Shown: positions 51,610 through 61,221, counted from the stretch's first letter. The stretch: DNA of 64,000 bases from Marinococcus sp. PL1-022 (GCF_033845285.1 NZ_JAWXCX010000001.1:175495-239494); one strand, 5' to 3'. Numbers and translations are program-made. The notes: a model not told the origin generated them from the sequence alone.

Positions 51610-52509
51610 ATGGCAGAGCTATCATTTAAATATGTACATGTGAACGGTATTCGTCTTCATGTCGCTGCTGCGGGTCCAAAGGACGGAGAAATGGTCATCC
51701 TGCTGCACGGCTTCCCGGAATATTGGCGGGCGTGGGAAAAGCAGATGCACGCTCTGGCGGAGGAGGGCTATTTTGTAGTGGCCCCTGATCAGAGGGGCTA
51801 TCATTTGAGCGCCAAGCCCTCCGGCACAGCATCCTACACGATGGACGCCCTCCGGGACGATATCATCGGGCTCATTTCTCATTTCAAAAGAGAAAAAGCT
51901 GTAATAGTTGGTCACGACTGGGGCGGGGCAGCAGGCTGGTATATGGCGCTTACCCGTCCGGAATACATTTCGCTGTTTATCCCTGTTAACATGCCGCATT
52001 TAATGGCTATGCCAAAGACAATGCTTACGCACCCAATGGATCTGATCAAAGGGTATTACATGGCAGCCTTCCAGATTCCCAGTCTTCCCGACAAAGGAGC
52101 TGCCATGTTCCAATACGCTGCATTGAAGGCTCACCTGACTGTGACGAGCTGCCCTGGAACATTTTCAAAGCAGGAGCTGGACGGGTATCAGTTTGCCTGG
52201 TCCCAGCCCGGCAGCGTAACGGCCATGTTCAATTGGTTTCGGGCAATTCCATCCGGGCCGGCAGAAGCGATGAGCACAGAAGCCATCAACGTGCCCGTGC
52301 GGATGATCTGGGGTATGCATGACTGGTTTTTGGGCACCGCTGCTGCTAAAGAAAGCCTGAAATACTGCAGCGATGGAAACGGAGTTTTTATTGAAGAAGC
52401 GACGCATTGGGTCCATCATGAACAGCCGGAGCTTGTCACGCAGTTCATTAAAAACTTTATTCAAAAAAACCAACTAGGGGGCAATACGTATGCAGAATAT
52501 CAGCTTTGA
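51610..52509 (+). CDS. Epoxide-hydrolase-like alpha/beta hydrolase, copy 1
   Basis: A 299-residue hydrolase of the epoxide hydrolase/haloalkane dehalogenase group. HGFPEYWRAWEKQ gives the HGxP oxyanion motif, Asp103 in VGHDWGGAAGW the nucleophile, and ATHWVHHEQPE the catalytic His. IWGMHDWFLG provides the acid. It is paralogous to the next gene, which it overlaps by 20 bases, so they are translated together. Substrate unknown. Confidence 0.88.
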   Translation: MAELSFKYVHVNGIRLHVAAAGPKDGEMVILLHGFPEYWRAWEKQMHALAEEGYFVVAPDQRGYHLSAKPSGTASYTMDALRDDIIGLISHFKREKAVIVGHDWGGAAGWYMALTRPEYISLFIPVNMPHLMAMPKTMLTHPMDLIKGYYMAAFQIPSLPDKGAAMFQYAALKAHLTVTSCPGTFSKQELDGYQFAWSQPGSVTAMFNWFRAIPSGPAEAMSTEAINVPVRMIWGMHDWFLGTAAAKESLKYCSDGNGVFIEEATHWVHHEQPELVTQFIKNFIQKNQLGGNTYAEYQL

Positions 52510-53353
52510 GACAATAACAGTAAACGGTGTTTCGTTACACACGGCACTGGCTGGTCCCAAGGAGGGACCGCTTGTTGTGCTTCTGCATGGTTTTCCGGAA
52601 TTCTGGTATGAGTGGAGACACTTAATCGGGCCGCTTGCAGCCCGCGGATATCGGGTGGCGGCGCCGGATCAGCGCGGCTATAATCAAAGCAGCAGGCCGC
52701 TGGAGATTGATGCTTACGCCCTGGACGAGCTGCGTAACGACGTGACGGAACTGATCAAAGCGCTGGGCCGGGAAAAAGCGGTGATCGTCGGCCACGACTG
52801 GGGCGGGGCGGTAGGCTGGTATACGGCAGCATCAAAGCCGGAATATGTAGAAAAATTTATTGCTATCAACATCCCGCACCTGCCGGCGATGCCGGCCAGT
52901 ATGAAAAAAGATCCAACACAGCTTTTGAGAAGCTCGTACATGCTGTTTTTTCAGCTTCCCAGGCTGCCGGAAAAGCTGCTTGCCTATAATGACTTTGAAG
53001 AGTTTGCCAACGGTCTCGTGAAAACAAGCAGGCCGGGAAGCTTTACAGAAGAGGATCTGGAAAAATACAAAGAAGCATGGTCACAGCCAAATGCGGTCAC
53101 GACCATGATCAATTGGTACAGAGGAATGAGAAAAGGGCCGAAGGATATCGTGGAATCAAGCCATGTGACTCCGCCGGTACGAATCATCTGGGGCGTGGGG
53201 GATGCCTTTTTATCGAAGGCCTCTGCCCGGACGAGCCTTGAATACTGCCGCGCCGGAGAATTGATTTTTGTATCCGATGCGACGCACTGGGTGGTTCATG
53301 AGCAGCCGGATATTGTAGAGCGGCTGGTGACAGAATTTATAGAACAGACGTAA
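52490..53353 (+). CDS. Epoxide-hydrolase-like alpha/beta hydrolase, copy 2
   Basis: 287 residues, same architecture as copy 1: HGFPEFWYEWRH, nucleophile Asp103 in VGHDWGGAVGW, IWGVGDAFLS and ATHWVVHEQPD. Residue numbering of the nucleophile is identical in both copies, supporting local duplication. AGGGGG eight bases before ATG lies inside the end of copy 1. The pair may form a heteromer or have split substrate ranges. Confidence 0.9.
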   Translation: MQNISFETITVNGVSLHTALAGPKEGPLVVLLHGFPEFWYEWRHLIGPLAARGYRVAAPDQRGYNQSSRPLEIDAYALDELRNDVTELIKALGREKAVIVGHDWGGAVGWYTAASKPEYVEKFIAINIPHLPAMPASMKKDPTQLLRSSYMLFFQLPRLPEKLLAYNDFEEFANGLVKTSRPGSFTEEDLEKYKEAWSQPNAVTTMINWYRGMRKGPKDIVESSHVTPPVRIIWGVGDAFLSKASARTSLEYCRAGELIFVSDATHWVVHEQPDIVERLVTEFIEQT

Positions 53354-53375
53354 AGCCAATGCTCAGGCATTGGCT
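53354..53375. terminator. Hairpin between convergent genes
   Basis: AGCCAATGC and GCATTGGCT pair perfectly; there is no T-run and it overlaps the minus-strand stop codon, so termination is only plausible. Confidence 0.5.
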
Positions 53376-54187
53376 CTGCGGAAGCTTATAGTGGCCAGCG
53401 CAATTAAAATAGAAGTGAATACAATTAAAAAGAGGAGCTCCTCAGCGATTGTCACTGTACGTCCGAACAGCTGCAGGTTCAGCCCGAGTGCGTCCTGGGC
53501 AGCAACCGGAAGATCTCCGGCGCCGGTCATCACCTTCTTCATAGCGTCTACGCCGTAGGTAACAGGATTGACTTTAACAAGAATATCCATCCAGGCCGGC
53601 ATGTTCGTTACCGGAAACAACGCTCCGGAAAGAAAAACCATTGGAAATACAAGCACTTGGACAATCAGCTGGAATCCCTGCGTTGATCGAAGCAGGCTTG
53701 CTATCAGCAGGCCGAGGGAAGCGAGTGTACAGGAAAGCAGAAACATAATTGGCAGTACAGCCAGGACATTGCTCCAATCGTAGGTTACGCCGAGAACGGG
53801 GATCAAAATAAACATCAGCACTCCCTGCATAAAAGCAACCGTAGAGGCCCCGAGCATTTTGCCGATGGCAATGTTCACCCGGGAAACCGGGGAGACGAGA
53901 ATTTCTTTCATATAACCAAATTCTTTATCCTGGATAACTGATAAAGAAGAGAAAATCGAAGTCATTAAAAGGGTCATGGCGACAATTCCCGGAAAAATGA
54001 ACGTAAGGTAATTAAAATCTTCGATTTCAGAGGTTTGATTCATCACTAAATTTTCCATTGTTCCGCTGAAGCCGCCGCCAAATATAATTAAAAATAAAAT
54101 AGGCATCGCAAAAGAGCCGAGCAGACGGGGACGGTCCCGGACGAATTTCATTAAATCCCGCTGCCAGATGGCAAAAATACCTTCCAT
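53363..54187 (-). CDS. ABC-2 type permease (DrrB-like)
   Basis: A 274-residue membrane subunit with six helices. The N-terminal IWQRDLMKFVRDRPRLLGSFAMPILFLIIFGGGF and the central KEFGYMKEILVSPVSRVNIAIGKML (coupling helix) are the DrrB pattern. It begins 17 bases after the ATPase gene and forms an exporter with it for a drug, lipid or polysaccharide. Confidence 0.9.
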   Translation of the reverse strand: MEGIFAIWQRDLMKFVRDRPRLLGSFAMPILFLIIFGGGFSGTMENLVMNQTSEIEDFNYLTFIFPGIVAMTLLMTSIFSSLSVIQDKEFGYMKEILVSPVSRVNIAIGKMLGASTVAFMQGVLMFILIPVLGVTYDWSNVLAVLPIMFLLSCTLASLGLLIASLLRSTQGFQLIVQVLVFPMVFLSGALFPVTNMPAWMDILVKVNPVTYGVDAMKKVMTGAGDLPVAAQDALGLNLQLFGRTVTIAEELLFLIVFTSILIALATISFRRANA

Positions 54188-54204
54188 ATGTTTGATCTCC
54201 TTTC

Positions 54205-55137
54205 TTAGGCGGGGCCGGCTTTAATATCGCGTCCAGTATAGGACAAAAACACGTCGTTGAGCGTGGGCCGGCGTATGTTCAGGCTCGTAATAGGAACGTG
54301 AATCTGCTGCAGAAAAGTAGAAATAAACTGGTCACTGCTGGGCACCTGGATACGCAGAATGCCTGCTTCCTGTTTTATTTCTGCTTCCGGCATCGCTGAC
54401 TGCAGCTGAGCGGCAACGGTGTCATTATCCTCGGTTCCGAGTTCAATGACGTCCCCGCCAACCTGCTGTTTTAAGCGCTCAGGTGTATCGAGAGCGATGA
54501 TAGTGCCTTTGTCCATAATAGCGATGCGGTGGCTGATTTCTGCCTCATCGAGGTAGTGGGTGGTAAGAAATATCGTGATATTTTCTTTTTCCTTCAGGCG
54601 GAGAATGTACTCCCAAATATGGGCCCGCGTCTGAGGATCCAGGCCCACCGTCGGTTCATCCAAAAAGAGGACCTTCGGGTAGTGAAGCAGGCCACGGGCA
54701 ATTTCAAGCCTTCGTTTCATCCCGCCGGAGAACTCCTCCACTTTTTTCTTTTGATTGTCGATCAGGTCTACAATTTCAAGTACTTCCTGAATACGTTCTG
54801 CCCGTTTATGTTTAGGGACACGGTAAAACCGGCAGTGAAGCTTTAAGTTTTCGAGGGCGCTTAATTTTTCATCGAGCGTATTTTCCTGAAAAATGATGCC
54901 GATGCTTTCGCGGACTTTTGCTTTCTGCTTAAAAGCGTCGTACCCATTAATGGTAACGCTTCCTGAAGTGGGAGCGAGCATCGTGCAGATCATGTTGATG
55001 GTCGTGCTTTTTCCTGCACCGTTAGGGCCCAGAAAGCCAAATATCTCTCCCTGTGCAACGTCGAAATGAATACCTTTGACCGCTTCCATATCTTTGAATG
55101 ATTTTCGCAGTTCGTGCACTTGAATGATAGGTTCCAT
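54205..55137 (-). CDS. ABC transporter ATP-binding protein (DrrA-like)
   Basis: A 310-residue ATPase: Walker A GPNGAGKSTT (about 38-47), signature FSGGMKRRLEIARG, Walker B LFLDEPTVGLDPQTR and switch His TTHYLDEAE. The C-terminal IRRPTLNDVFLSYTGRDI is the daunorubicin-exporter tail. First gene of the two-gene minus-strand operon. Confidence 0.93.
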   Translation of the reverse strand: MEPIIQVHELRKSFKDMEAVKGIHFDVAQGEIFGFLGPNGAGKSTTINMICTMLAPTSGSVTINGYDAFKQKAKVRESIGIIFQENTLDEKLSALENLKLHCRFYRVPKHKRAERIQEVLEIVDLIDNQKKKVEEFSGGMKRRLEIARGLLHYPKVLFLDEPTVGLDPQTRAHIWEYILRLKEKENITIFLTTHYLDEAEISHRIAIMDKGTIIALDTPERLKQQVGGDVIELGTEDNDTVAAQLQSAMPEAEIKQEAGILRIQVPSSDQFISTFLQQIHVPITSLNIRRPTLNDVFLSYTGRDIKAGPA

Positions 55138-55292
55138 ACATTACCCCTACTTTAGCCATAGTCATTATGTTAGCGTAACTATATAACTTCAGGCAGCCAT
55201 CGTCAATGGATACGAAAACAAAGACGCGGTTTGATGGGTAGGCAGACGAAATTCAGGGTATGGGCTATTATAGAAAGAAGGGGGCGGAAATA

Positions 55293-56231
55293 ATGGAACT
55301 TCGAGACCATGTAAAGCAGTATCTGAACCAAAACAGTTCCTTCGAAGTGGAAACAGTGGAGGAAGTAGTCGATGAACGCAGGCGAAGAAATGAAATGACA
55401 CCCGCAACGTCGGAACGACCAGCCGTGGCTGAAGTGTGGGATAAAGATATTGGTTCAGAGGGACGGACCTTAACCGTGCGCAGATACAAGCCGGTTTCTG
55501 AAGAGCCGCTTCCTGTAGTGATTTTTTTCCACGGCGGCGGATTTGCTGTGGGGAGCCTTGAAACTCATGATACCTTTTGCCGGGTGCTGGCCAATGAACT
55601 GGGGGCGTATGTCGTAGCAGTGGATTACCGGCTCGCACCGAAGTACCCATTTCCGTCAGGAGTATACGACTGCCTGGACGCTGTACGCTGGGTGCTTTCG
55701 GAGTACCGGGACTGGTCGAACACGGAGGACCGGTTTTATCTTTGTGGTGACAGCGCTGGGGCAAATATTGTATACGCAGCGTCTACGCTGCTCCGAAAAG
55801 AAGAAACATACCTTGAAGGACAGATGCTTCTGTATCCTGTCGCTGATTTTTACAACCGGGAGGAAGAGCCTGCTTATGTATCATATCACCGTTTCAGTGA
55901 AGGCTACGGCCTGACGGCTAAAAATATGGGCGACTTTTGGGCGCATTACCTATCAGCCTGGGATGAACGCAGGGATCCGCTGGCTGTACCAATGCGGGAT
56001 GAAGAAAAACGCGGGAATCCTCCTACACTTATCATAACAGCAGAGTATGATGTGCTTCGGGATGAGGGTGAAGAATTGGCCCGTCAGCTGAAAGAGGCAA
56101 ACGCAGATGTGCATCATCACCGGGTGGACGGGACGATTCACGGATTTATCAGCCATTTTCCGCTTGAGGAGGACGGACAGGAAGCGATGAACTATATGCG
56201 GGCGTTTGTACAAAAGCATATCGGGAAATGA
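55293..56231 (+). CDS. HSL-family esterase/lipase
   Basis: A 312-residue hormone-sensitive-lipase-like esterase. Oxyanion motif FFHGGGFAVGS, nucleophile Ser in LCGDSAGANIV, acid Asp in TAEYDVLRDEGE and His in DGTIHGFISHF are all visible. It hydrolyses short acyl esters. ATG 55293 is chosen because AGAAGGGGGCGGA lies in front of it; an upstream in-frame ATG has no such site. Confidence 0.92.
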   Translation: MELRDHVKQYLNQNSSFEVETVEEVVDERRRRNEMTPATSERPAVAEVWDKDIGSEGRTLTVRRYKPVSEEPLPVVIFFHGGGFAVGSLETHDTFCRVLANELGAYVVAVDYRLAPKYPFPSGVYDCLDAVRWVLSEYRDWSNTEDRFYLCGDSAGANIVYAASTLLRKEETYLEGQMLLYPVADFYNREEEPAYVSYHRFSEGYGLTAKNMGDFWAHYLSAWDERRDPLAVPMRDEEKRGNPPTLIITAEYDVLRDEGEELARQLKEANADVHHHRVDGTIHGFISHFPLEEDGQEAMNYMRAFVQKHIGK

Positions 56232-56269
56232 TGAAACACCCATCCGGAAGCAGGCGGATGGGTGTTTCA
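56232..56269. repeat. 15-bp perfect hairpin between convergent genes
   Basis: TGAAACACCCATCCG and CGGATGGGTGTTTCA around GAAGCAGG; no T-run on either side, so a stem that may end or stabilise both transcripts. Confidence 0.65.
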
Positions 56270-56282
56270 GGCGTATCAGAGT

Positions 56283-57350
56283 TCAGTCTGAAAAGTCCGG
56301 GATCAGCCGCTGCTCCTGAAATTCACGAAGCAGATGCCGGAACATATCATCGCTGTTCACTACTTCAGTAAACCCAAACTGTTTCACCTTATTAGTATCA
56401 GACATCACATCGTATTCTACATTGAAAATGAAATCACCGAACGGCCAGGCGGCCAGTTTATCAAACGGAATATTCTGCAGGCTGTATTTTTCCTGCATAT
56501 CCTCCCACAGCTCCTGCTGCAGCGGCATAAAATCAGAGAGTGTAATTGTTTGCACAGGCCCGGTGTTCATTTGAAACTCTTCGGCAATAACCGGCCACAT
56601 GTGTTCCCAGCGGAAGAAGTCTCCGTTGGTGATATTAAATGTCTCAAATGCACACGGCTCGTGCAGTGCAGCCCAGACGGAGCAGCGGGCGAGCAGGCCG
56701 GCATCGGTAACCTGGGCGAGTGACCGGTAGGTAACATCTTTTCCCGGAAAACGAAGGGGAAGGCCAAGCTCTTTAGAAATAGAGGCGTACACAGCAATAA
56801 CCATGCTTAAATTCATGGGAGTTCCTACCGAATAGCCGCATACGACGTCGGGACGCAAAATTGTCCATGACCAGCTTTTCCCACTCTGGTGGTGCCGCAG
56901 GTAGTCCTCCTGGTTGTAATAAAAGTTCGGCGGCATATGACGCGGATCGCTTTCCCGTGCCGGTGTTTTAAAGGCGCTGAGATGGGCACCGTACACTTTG
57001 GCTCCCTGCATCAATACGACACGCTGAAGCTGAGTGGACGTCGTTTCCACGGCCTGAACGGCACTTCGGAGCATATCGGTATTAACTGTGATCTGTTCTT
57101 TGGAGAGAGGATCATAGTCCTGGTAGGCTGCGTAAAAAATATGGGTGACAGCAGGCACGTCCTGAAGTGCCTGTGTGATTTCTTCTTCTTTTAAGAGATC
57201 GGCCTCCACGTAATAATCGGCACCGTGAGTATCCTCCGGCTGATGACGGGAAATACCCACAGCGGTCCAGTCTTCGAGCGATGAAATATGTTTTAGGATA
57301 CTGCTGCCTATTATGCCGGTGGCTCCTACGACCAGGGCGGTTTTAGTCAT
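56283..57350 (-). CDS. PRISE-type extended SDR (progesterone 5-beta-reductase/iridoid synthase-like)
   Basis: A 355-residue NADPH-dependent enone reductase homologue: ALVVGATGIIGSSILKHI, HIFYAAYQD, VVLMQGAKVYGAH and the diagnostic NFYYNQEDYL in place of the usual SDR YxxxK. WSWTILRPDVVCGYS follows. Bacterial members reduce activated C=C bonds; the natural substrate is unknown. Confidence 0.88.
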   Translation of the reverse strand: MTKTALVVGATGIIGSSILKHISSLEDWTAVGISRHQPEDTHGADYYVEADLLKEEEITQALQDVPAVTHIFYAAYQDYDPLSKEQITVNTDMLRSAVQAVETTSTQLQRVVLMQGAKVYGAHLSAFKTPARESDPRHMPPNFYYNQEDYLRHHQSGKSWSWTILRPDVVCGYSVGTPMNLSMVIAVYASISKELGLPLRFPGKDVTYRSLAQVTDAGLLARCSVWAALHEPCAFETFNITNGDFFRWEHMWPVIAEEFQMNTGPVQTITLSDFMPLQQELWEDMQEKYSLQNIPFDKLAAWPFGDFIFNVEYDVMSDTNKVKQFGFTEVVNSDDMFRHLLREFQEQRLIPDFSD

Positions 57351-57426
57351 TGAAGAGGACTCCTTTCAGAATATAGGGTAATACAGCTGTATACCACAAA
57401 TCGGCAGAGGCCTAACCTGGACAACG

Positions 57427-57456
57427 GGAAAAAACGCCCGGGCGCCTGGCCGGGCG
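57427..57456 (-). terminator. Terminator of the CwlK-type gene
   Basis: CGCCCGG and CCGGGCG; on the minus strand six T follow. Confidence 0.8.
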
Positions 57457-57463
57457 ATGATAA

Positions 57464-58006
57464 TTACGTATTCTGCTGTTCAGCGGCACGAAGCTCCTCG
57501 AGACTCAGGCCGAAGGTCATCTCGAGGTGGGGATAGTCTTTAAATCCGGGCCAGTCCCCGCCCCAGCTGAAGCCGAGTTCCTTAGCGATCTCCACGGCCT
57601 CCGTCCAGTCTGCTTCTCCGTTGCCGTTATCATCTCGTTCCATATCCCAGACAAGCTCTCCGTCTGGTGTACGTAACGCAAAATCCACGGCGAGCCCGTA
57701 ATTATGGTATGATTCTCCGCCCCGGGCCCGCGTAACAATTTCTCCCTGTGTCGTCCGGCCCTGGGCGTATAGGGCATCCTGTTCTTCCACCGAACGGTAT
57801 TCATCCGTTACTACAACGTCGATCCCCTGCTGCTCTGCACGCTGAATCCATTCATTTTTTCGTTCCTCCACGACAGGGTGAAGGCTGTTCTGTTCAACGA
57901 CTTCGCTTGCTTCCACCTCGGGAAGAGGATTCTGCCTGCTGTTCCACCCGAGTACGACCAGAATGAGAAGCAGCCCGGTTATAAGTAGCAAGACATGTCT
58001 TTTCAC
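57464..58006 (-). CDS. Membrane-anchored M15-family peptidoglycan peptidase (CwlK-like)
   Basis: 180 residues. An N-terminal hydrophobic anchor (VLLLITGLLLILVVLGW) precedes an M15_4 domain with VTDEYRSVEEQDALYAQGRT, zinc ligands in SYHNYGLAVDF (His and Asp) and HLEMTFGLS (His). B. subtilis CwlK cleaves the L-Ala-D-Glu bond of peptidoglycan; the same activity is likely. A short linker rich in Glu follows the anchor. Confidence 0.88.
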   Translation of the reverse strand: MKRHVLLLITGLLLILVVLGWNSRQNPLPEVEASEVVEQNSLHPVVEERKNEWIQRAEQQGIDVVVTDEYRSVEEQDALYAQGRTTQGEIVTRARGGESYHNYGLAVDFALRTPDGELVWDMERDDNGNGEADWTEAVEIAKELGFSWGGDWPGFKDYPHLEMTFGLSLEELRAAEQQNT

Positions 58007-58083
58007 TCAGCTGATTTCCTTTCTTTTTTCAACCTGCGTACAGGAAGTATAAACGAGTATTTGGGTTCCGGAGCCGTCTGCCT

Positions 58084-58965
58084 TTAGCCGTGAGTGTCTT
58101 CGAGGGCCTGGGCAGCAAGCGCAAATCCACCGGTGATGCCCGCATCATCGTGGAGGTCCGGGGTAACAATATATTGATCGATATTGTGAGTGATCATTGG
58201 ATCCTGAACGTATCCCTGCAGAAGCTGCTGCGTTTTTTCGTGTACTTTTGCAAGCAGGGACGGCTGTTTGCTTACGCCGCCGCCGATAATAATCCGCTCG
58301 GGGGTAAGAATCAGAATGTAATTCATCATTGCCTGGGCGATATAATAAGATTCAAGGTCCCATACCTCCGGGCGGGAGGTCAGTTCGCTGCCTTTTTCTC
58401 CCCATCGCTGTTCCACCGCAGGTCCTGAAGCGAGCCCTTCAAGGCAGTCGCTGTGGTAGGGACACGTGCCGGTGAATTGGTCCCCGGGATGCCGGCGGAC
58501 CATGATGTGCCCGGCTTCCGGATGGTTCAGGCCTTCAAGAATATTGTTGTTAATTACAGCACCAACACCGATACCGGTGCCGATTGTCATATACAGGCAG
58601 CTTGTTTTTCCGGCACCGGCGCCGTGCTTCCATTCTCCGAGCGCCGCTGCATTGACATCGGTGGTGAAGCCTGCCGGGACAGCAAGGTGTTTTTGTACGT
58701 CTCCGAGAATGTTAAAGTTTTGCCATGCTGTTTTTGGTGTTGTAGTGATATAGCCGTATGTATCATTTTTTGTATTAATATCAATCGGACCAAAAGAACC
58801 AATGCCAACAGCTTCGATAGAAAAAGCACGGAAAAAATCGTACACCTGCTGCATAGTTTCATCAGGCGTCGTAGTTGGAATAGAAATACGTTCTTTTATG
58901 TCACGGCCGTCTTCACTGACCGCGCAGACAAATTTAGTCCCTCCTGCTTCAATGGCGCCGAGCAT
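58084..58965 (-). CDS. ROK-family fructokinase
   Basis: A 293-residue sugar kinase. The phosphate-binding IEAGGTKFVCAV is at residues 4-15, catalytic Asp in TTDVNAAALGEW, YMTIGTGIGVGAV binds nucleotide, and the zinc site is HPGDQFTGTCPYHSDCLEG. It matches the GmuE/YdhR fructokinase group. CAGGAGG just before ATG 58965 fixes the start, rather than the more upstream in-frame ATG. Confidence 0.9.
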   Translation of the reverse strand: MLGAIEAGGTKFVCAVSEDGRDIKERISIPTTTPDETMQQVYDFFRAFSIEAVGIGSFGPIDINTKNDTYGYITTTPKTAWQNFNILGDVQKHLAVPAGFTTDVNAAALGEWKHGAGAGKTSCLYMTIGTGIGVGAVINNNILEGLNHPEAGHIMVRRHPGDQFTGTCPYHSDCLEGLASGPAVEQRWGEKGSELTSRPEVWDLESYYIAQAMMNYILILTPERIIIGGGVSKQPSLLAKVHEKTQQLLQGYVQDPMITHNIDQYIVTPDLHDDAGITGGFALAAQALEDTHG

Positions 58966-59127
58966 ATAAACAACCTCCTGGTCTTTTTCTAAAATAATAA
59001 AAAAGATCATTCAAAATAAATGAAAATTCCATATGGATAAAATTCTGTATACCTTTTAATCGTACCTTTTTTTTCTTGTTTTGCAAATATGAAATATACT
59101 TGCCGGGCGGGAAAGGAGTAAGCTTGA

Positions 59128-59811
59128 ATGAGCAGTAACAGAGAAATAATAGCAAATGTTCAGGGGCAAAGCGGAGAATTGCAGCTGCAGCGCCGGGACT
59201 CTCACTATGAAGTCATCAGCAACGGCACATTTTTGATGGCTACCCACAACGGAGAGTCGGAGCGGCGCATGGTGCAGGAAGCGCTGAATCATGCTTTTTC
59301 AGCAGAATCGGTGCTGATCGGAGGCCTGGGCGTTGGTTTTTCGCTCGACGAGGCAGTGCGGCATGCAGATACAGTTTATGTAACCGTCGTGGAATTGGAA
59401 AAGCACATAATTGAGTGGAACCATTCCTATTTTCAGGAATGGAACAAAAGGGCACCAGAAAACAGCAAAACGAAAATCGTAGAGGGTGATCTCCAGGTGT
59501 TTCTGGAAAAAGAAACAAACGCCTGTTGGGACGTTATATGTATGGATACAGATAACGGCCCTGACTGGCTTGTCCGGGAAGGCAACCACTATATGTATGA
59601 ACCTGGCGGTCTACAGACGATTTTCGGCGTCCTCCGGGGAGGAGGAGTGGCAGCGTTTTGGAGCGCTTCTTATTCCAGTGCCTTTGAAAACAGTCTGGAA
59701 GCATTGTTTGATAATGTATGGGTAGAGGAGGTGGAGGCCGGACGCGGCGGTCCGGATGTTATTTTTTACGCCAGGAAAGCAGAACATATCCATCCATCAC
59801 ACAATTTTTGA
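59128..59811 (+). CDS. Spermidine-synthase-like methyltransferase-fold protein
   Basis: A 227-residue Rossmann-fold protein: SVLIGGLGVGFSLDEAV (motif I), VYVTVVELEKHIIEWN (motif II), EGDLQVFL and DVICMDTDNGPDWL. It resembles SpeE but lacks the usual N-terminal strand domain and the clear polyamine-site acidic pattern, so activity is uncertain. AAAGGAG precedes ATG. Confidence 0.78.
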   Translation: MSSNREIIANVQGQSGELQLQRRDSHYEVISNGTFLMATHNGESERRMVQEALNHAFSAESVLIGGLGVGFSLDEAVRHADTVYVTVVELEKHIIEWNHSYFQEWNKRAPENSKTKIVEGDLQVFLEKETNACWDVICMDTDNGPDWLVREGNHYMYEPGGLQTIFGVLRGGGVAAFWSASYSSAFENSLEALFDNVWVEEVEAGRGGPDVIFYARKAEHIHPSHNF

Positions 59812-59914
59812 GATTTTTTTAGCCCTCTACAGTGATACAAAAGATACAGAGAAGGGTACGATATGAAAGTACTGTGAAAACAGTGGGAGATGAAGGGGCC
59901 AGGGAGGAAATGGA

Positions 59915-60850
59915 ATGAAAAAGATATCAATCGTAATTCCTTCGTTTAATGAAGAGGACAACATTGTGTCTGTATATGAATCACTGCAGAACCATTTAGG
60001 GCATCTGCCCTATGAAATAGAGGCACTGTATATCGATGACGGAAGCTCGGACCGGACGCTGACGAAGATGAGAGAGCTTGCCGGGCTGCATGAAAATGTA
60101 AGCTACGTTTCGTTTACCCGCAACTTTGGAAAAGAAGCAGCGTTAATTGCCGGGCTGCATCATGCGGATGGGGATGCGGTAGTAATCATTGACGCTGACC
60201 TGCAGCATCCGTCCGAGGTGATTTTAGAACTGATTGAAGGCTACGAAGAAGGCTATGATCAGGTAATCGCAAAACGGAACCGGGAAGGAGATTCAAAATT
60301 CCGTTCCGGCATGGCTGCAATGTATTATAAATTTATTAACAGAATGGTGGATGTGAAGCTTGAAGACGGTGTCGGTGATTTCCGTCTGTTAAGCCGCCGG
60401 GCGCTGGACGCTCTGCTGTCCCTGAGTGAAGCCAATCGTTTTTCGAAGGGGCTTTTTTCATGGATCGGCTTTCCAGCCAAAACGGTTTATTATGAAAATG
60501 TCCAGCGCCAGGAAGGCGAAACCAAATGGTCGTTTTCAAGCCTCCTGAATTACGGCGTGGACGGCATGATTTCCTTTAATAACCGTCCGCTGCGTCTCTG
60601 TTTGTATACCGGGCTGATCGTGATGCTGCTTGCGCTGGTTTATATCGGTATCACGTTTGTCCAGATTGTGCGGATGGGAATTGAAGTGCCGGGTTATTTT
60701 ACGACAATTTCCGCTATACTGTTTTTAGGGGGCGTGCAGCTGTTAAGTCTTGGCGTGCTCGGGGAGTATATCGGACGCATTTACTACGAAACGAAAAGAC
60801 GCCCGCATTATTTAGTGCAGGAATCTAATACGAAAAGGCGAGATGCATGA
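59915..60850 (+). CDS. GT2-family bactoprenol glycosyltransferase (CsbB/GtrB-like)
   Basis: 311 residues. The GT-A domain includes VIPSFNEEDNI, ALYIDDGSSDRTL, FTRNFGKEAALIAGLHHA and IIDADLQHP (DxD-like). Two C-terminal membrane helices follow at about 230-290. It transfers a sugar from UDP- to undecaprenyl phosphate. Its stop overlaps the GtrA gene start. CsbB together with YfhO makes teichoic-acid glycosylation in B. subtilis. Confidence 0.92.
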   Translation: MKKISIVIPSFNEEDNIVSVYESLQNHLGHLPYEIEALYIDDGSSDRTLTKMRELAGLHENVSYVSFTRNFGKEAALIAGLHHADGDAVVIIDADLQHPSEVILELIEGYEEGYDQVIAKRNREGDSKFRSGMAAMYYKFINRMVDVKLEDGVGDFRLLSRRALDALLSLSEANRFSKGLFSWIGFPAKTVYYENVQRQEGETKWSFSSLLNYGVDGMISFNNRPLRLCLYTGLIVMLLALVYIGITFVQIVRMGIEVPGYFTTISAILFLGGVQLLSLGVLGEYIGRIYYETKRRPHYLVQESNTKRRDA

Positions 60851-61221
60851 AACAGTTGGATAATGAGTTTACCAGATTTGTTTTAGTGGGCGGTATGAAT
60901 ACATTAAACTACTACGCCGCCTACTTACTGCTTCACGTGGTGCTTTCGGTGCCATATATGATCGCCCATATTACCGGGTTTTTTATCAGCTTTGTCATTT
61001 CTTTCTTTTTAAATACATACTTTACTTACAAGGTCCGGCCGACATGGAAAAAGTTTTTTCAGTTTCCGCTGACCCAGGTAGTAAACGTAGGGGCTTCATC
61101 CGTTTTTGCTTATATATTCGTGGAATGGCTGAGTATTAACAGTACTATCGCGCCGCTCGGAGCGGTGATTTTTACTATACCGGTCACGTTCATTGTCACA
61201 GGGAAAATACTAAAAAGATAG
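60847..61221 (+). CDS. GtrA/GtcA-family flippase-like membrane protein
   Basis: 124 residues with four helices and the family start FTRFVLVGGMNTLNYYAAYLLL, then SFFLNTYFTYKVRPTWKKFFQF. Thought to flip the sugar-linked undecaprenyl carrier across the membrane. Translationally coupled with the glycosyltransferase upstream and 12 bases before the YfhO gene. Confidence 0.92.
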   Translation: MKQLDNEFTRFVLVGGMNTLNYYAAYLLLHVVLSVPYMIAHITGFFISFVISFFLNTYFTYKVRPTWKKFFQFPLTQVVNVGASSVFAYIFVEWLSINSTIAPLGAVIFTIPVTFIVTGKILKR

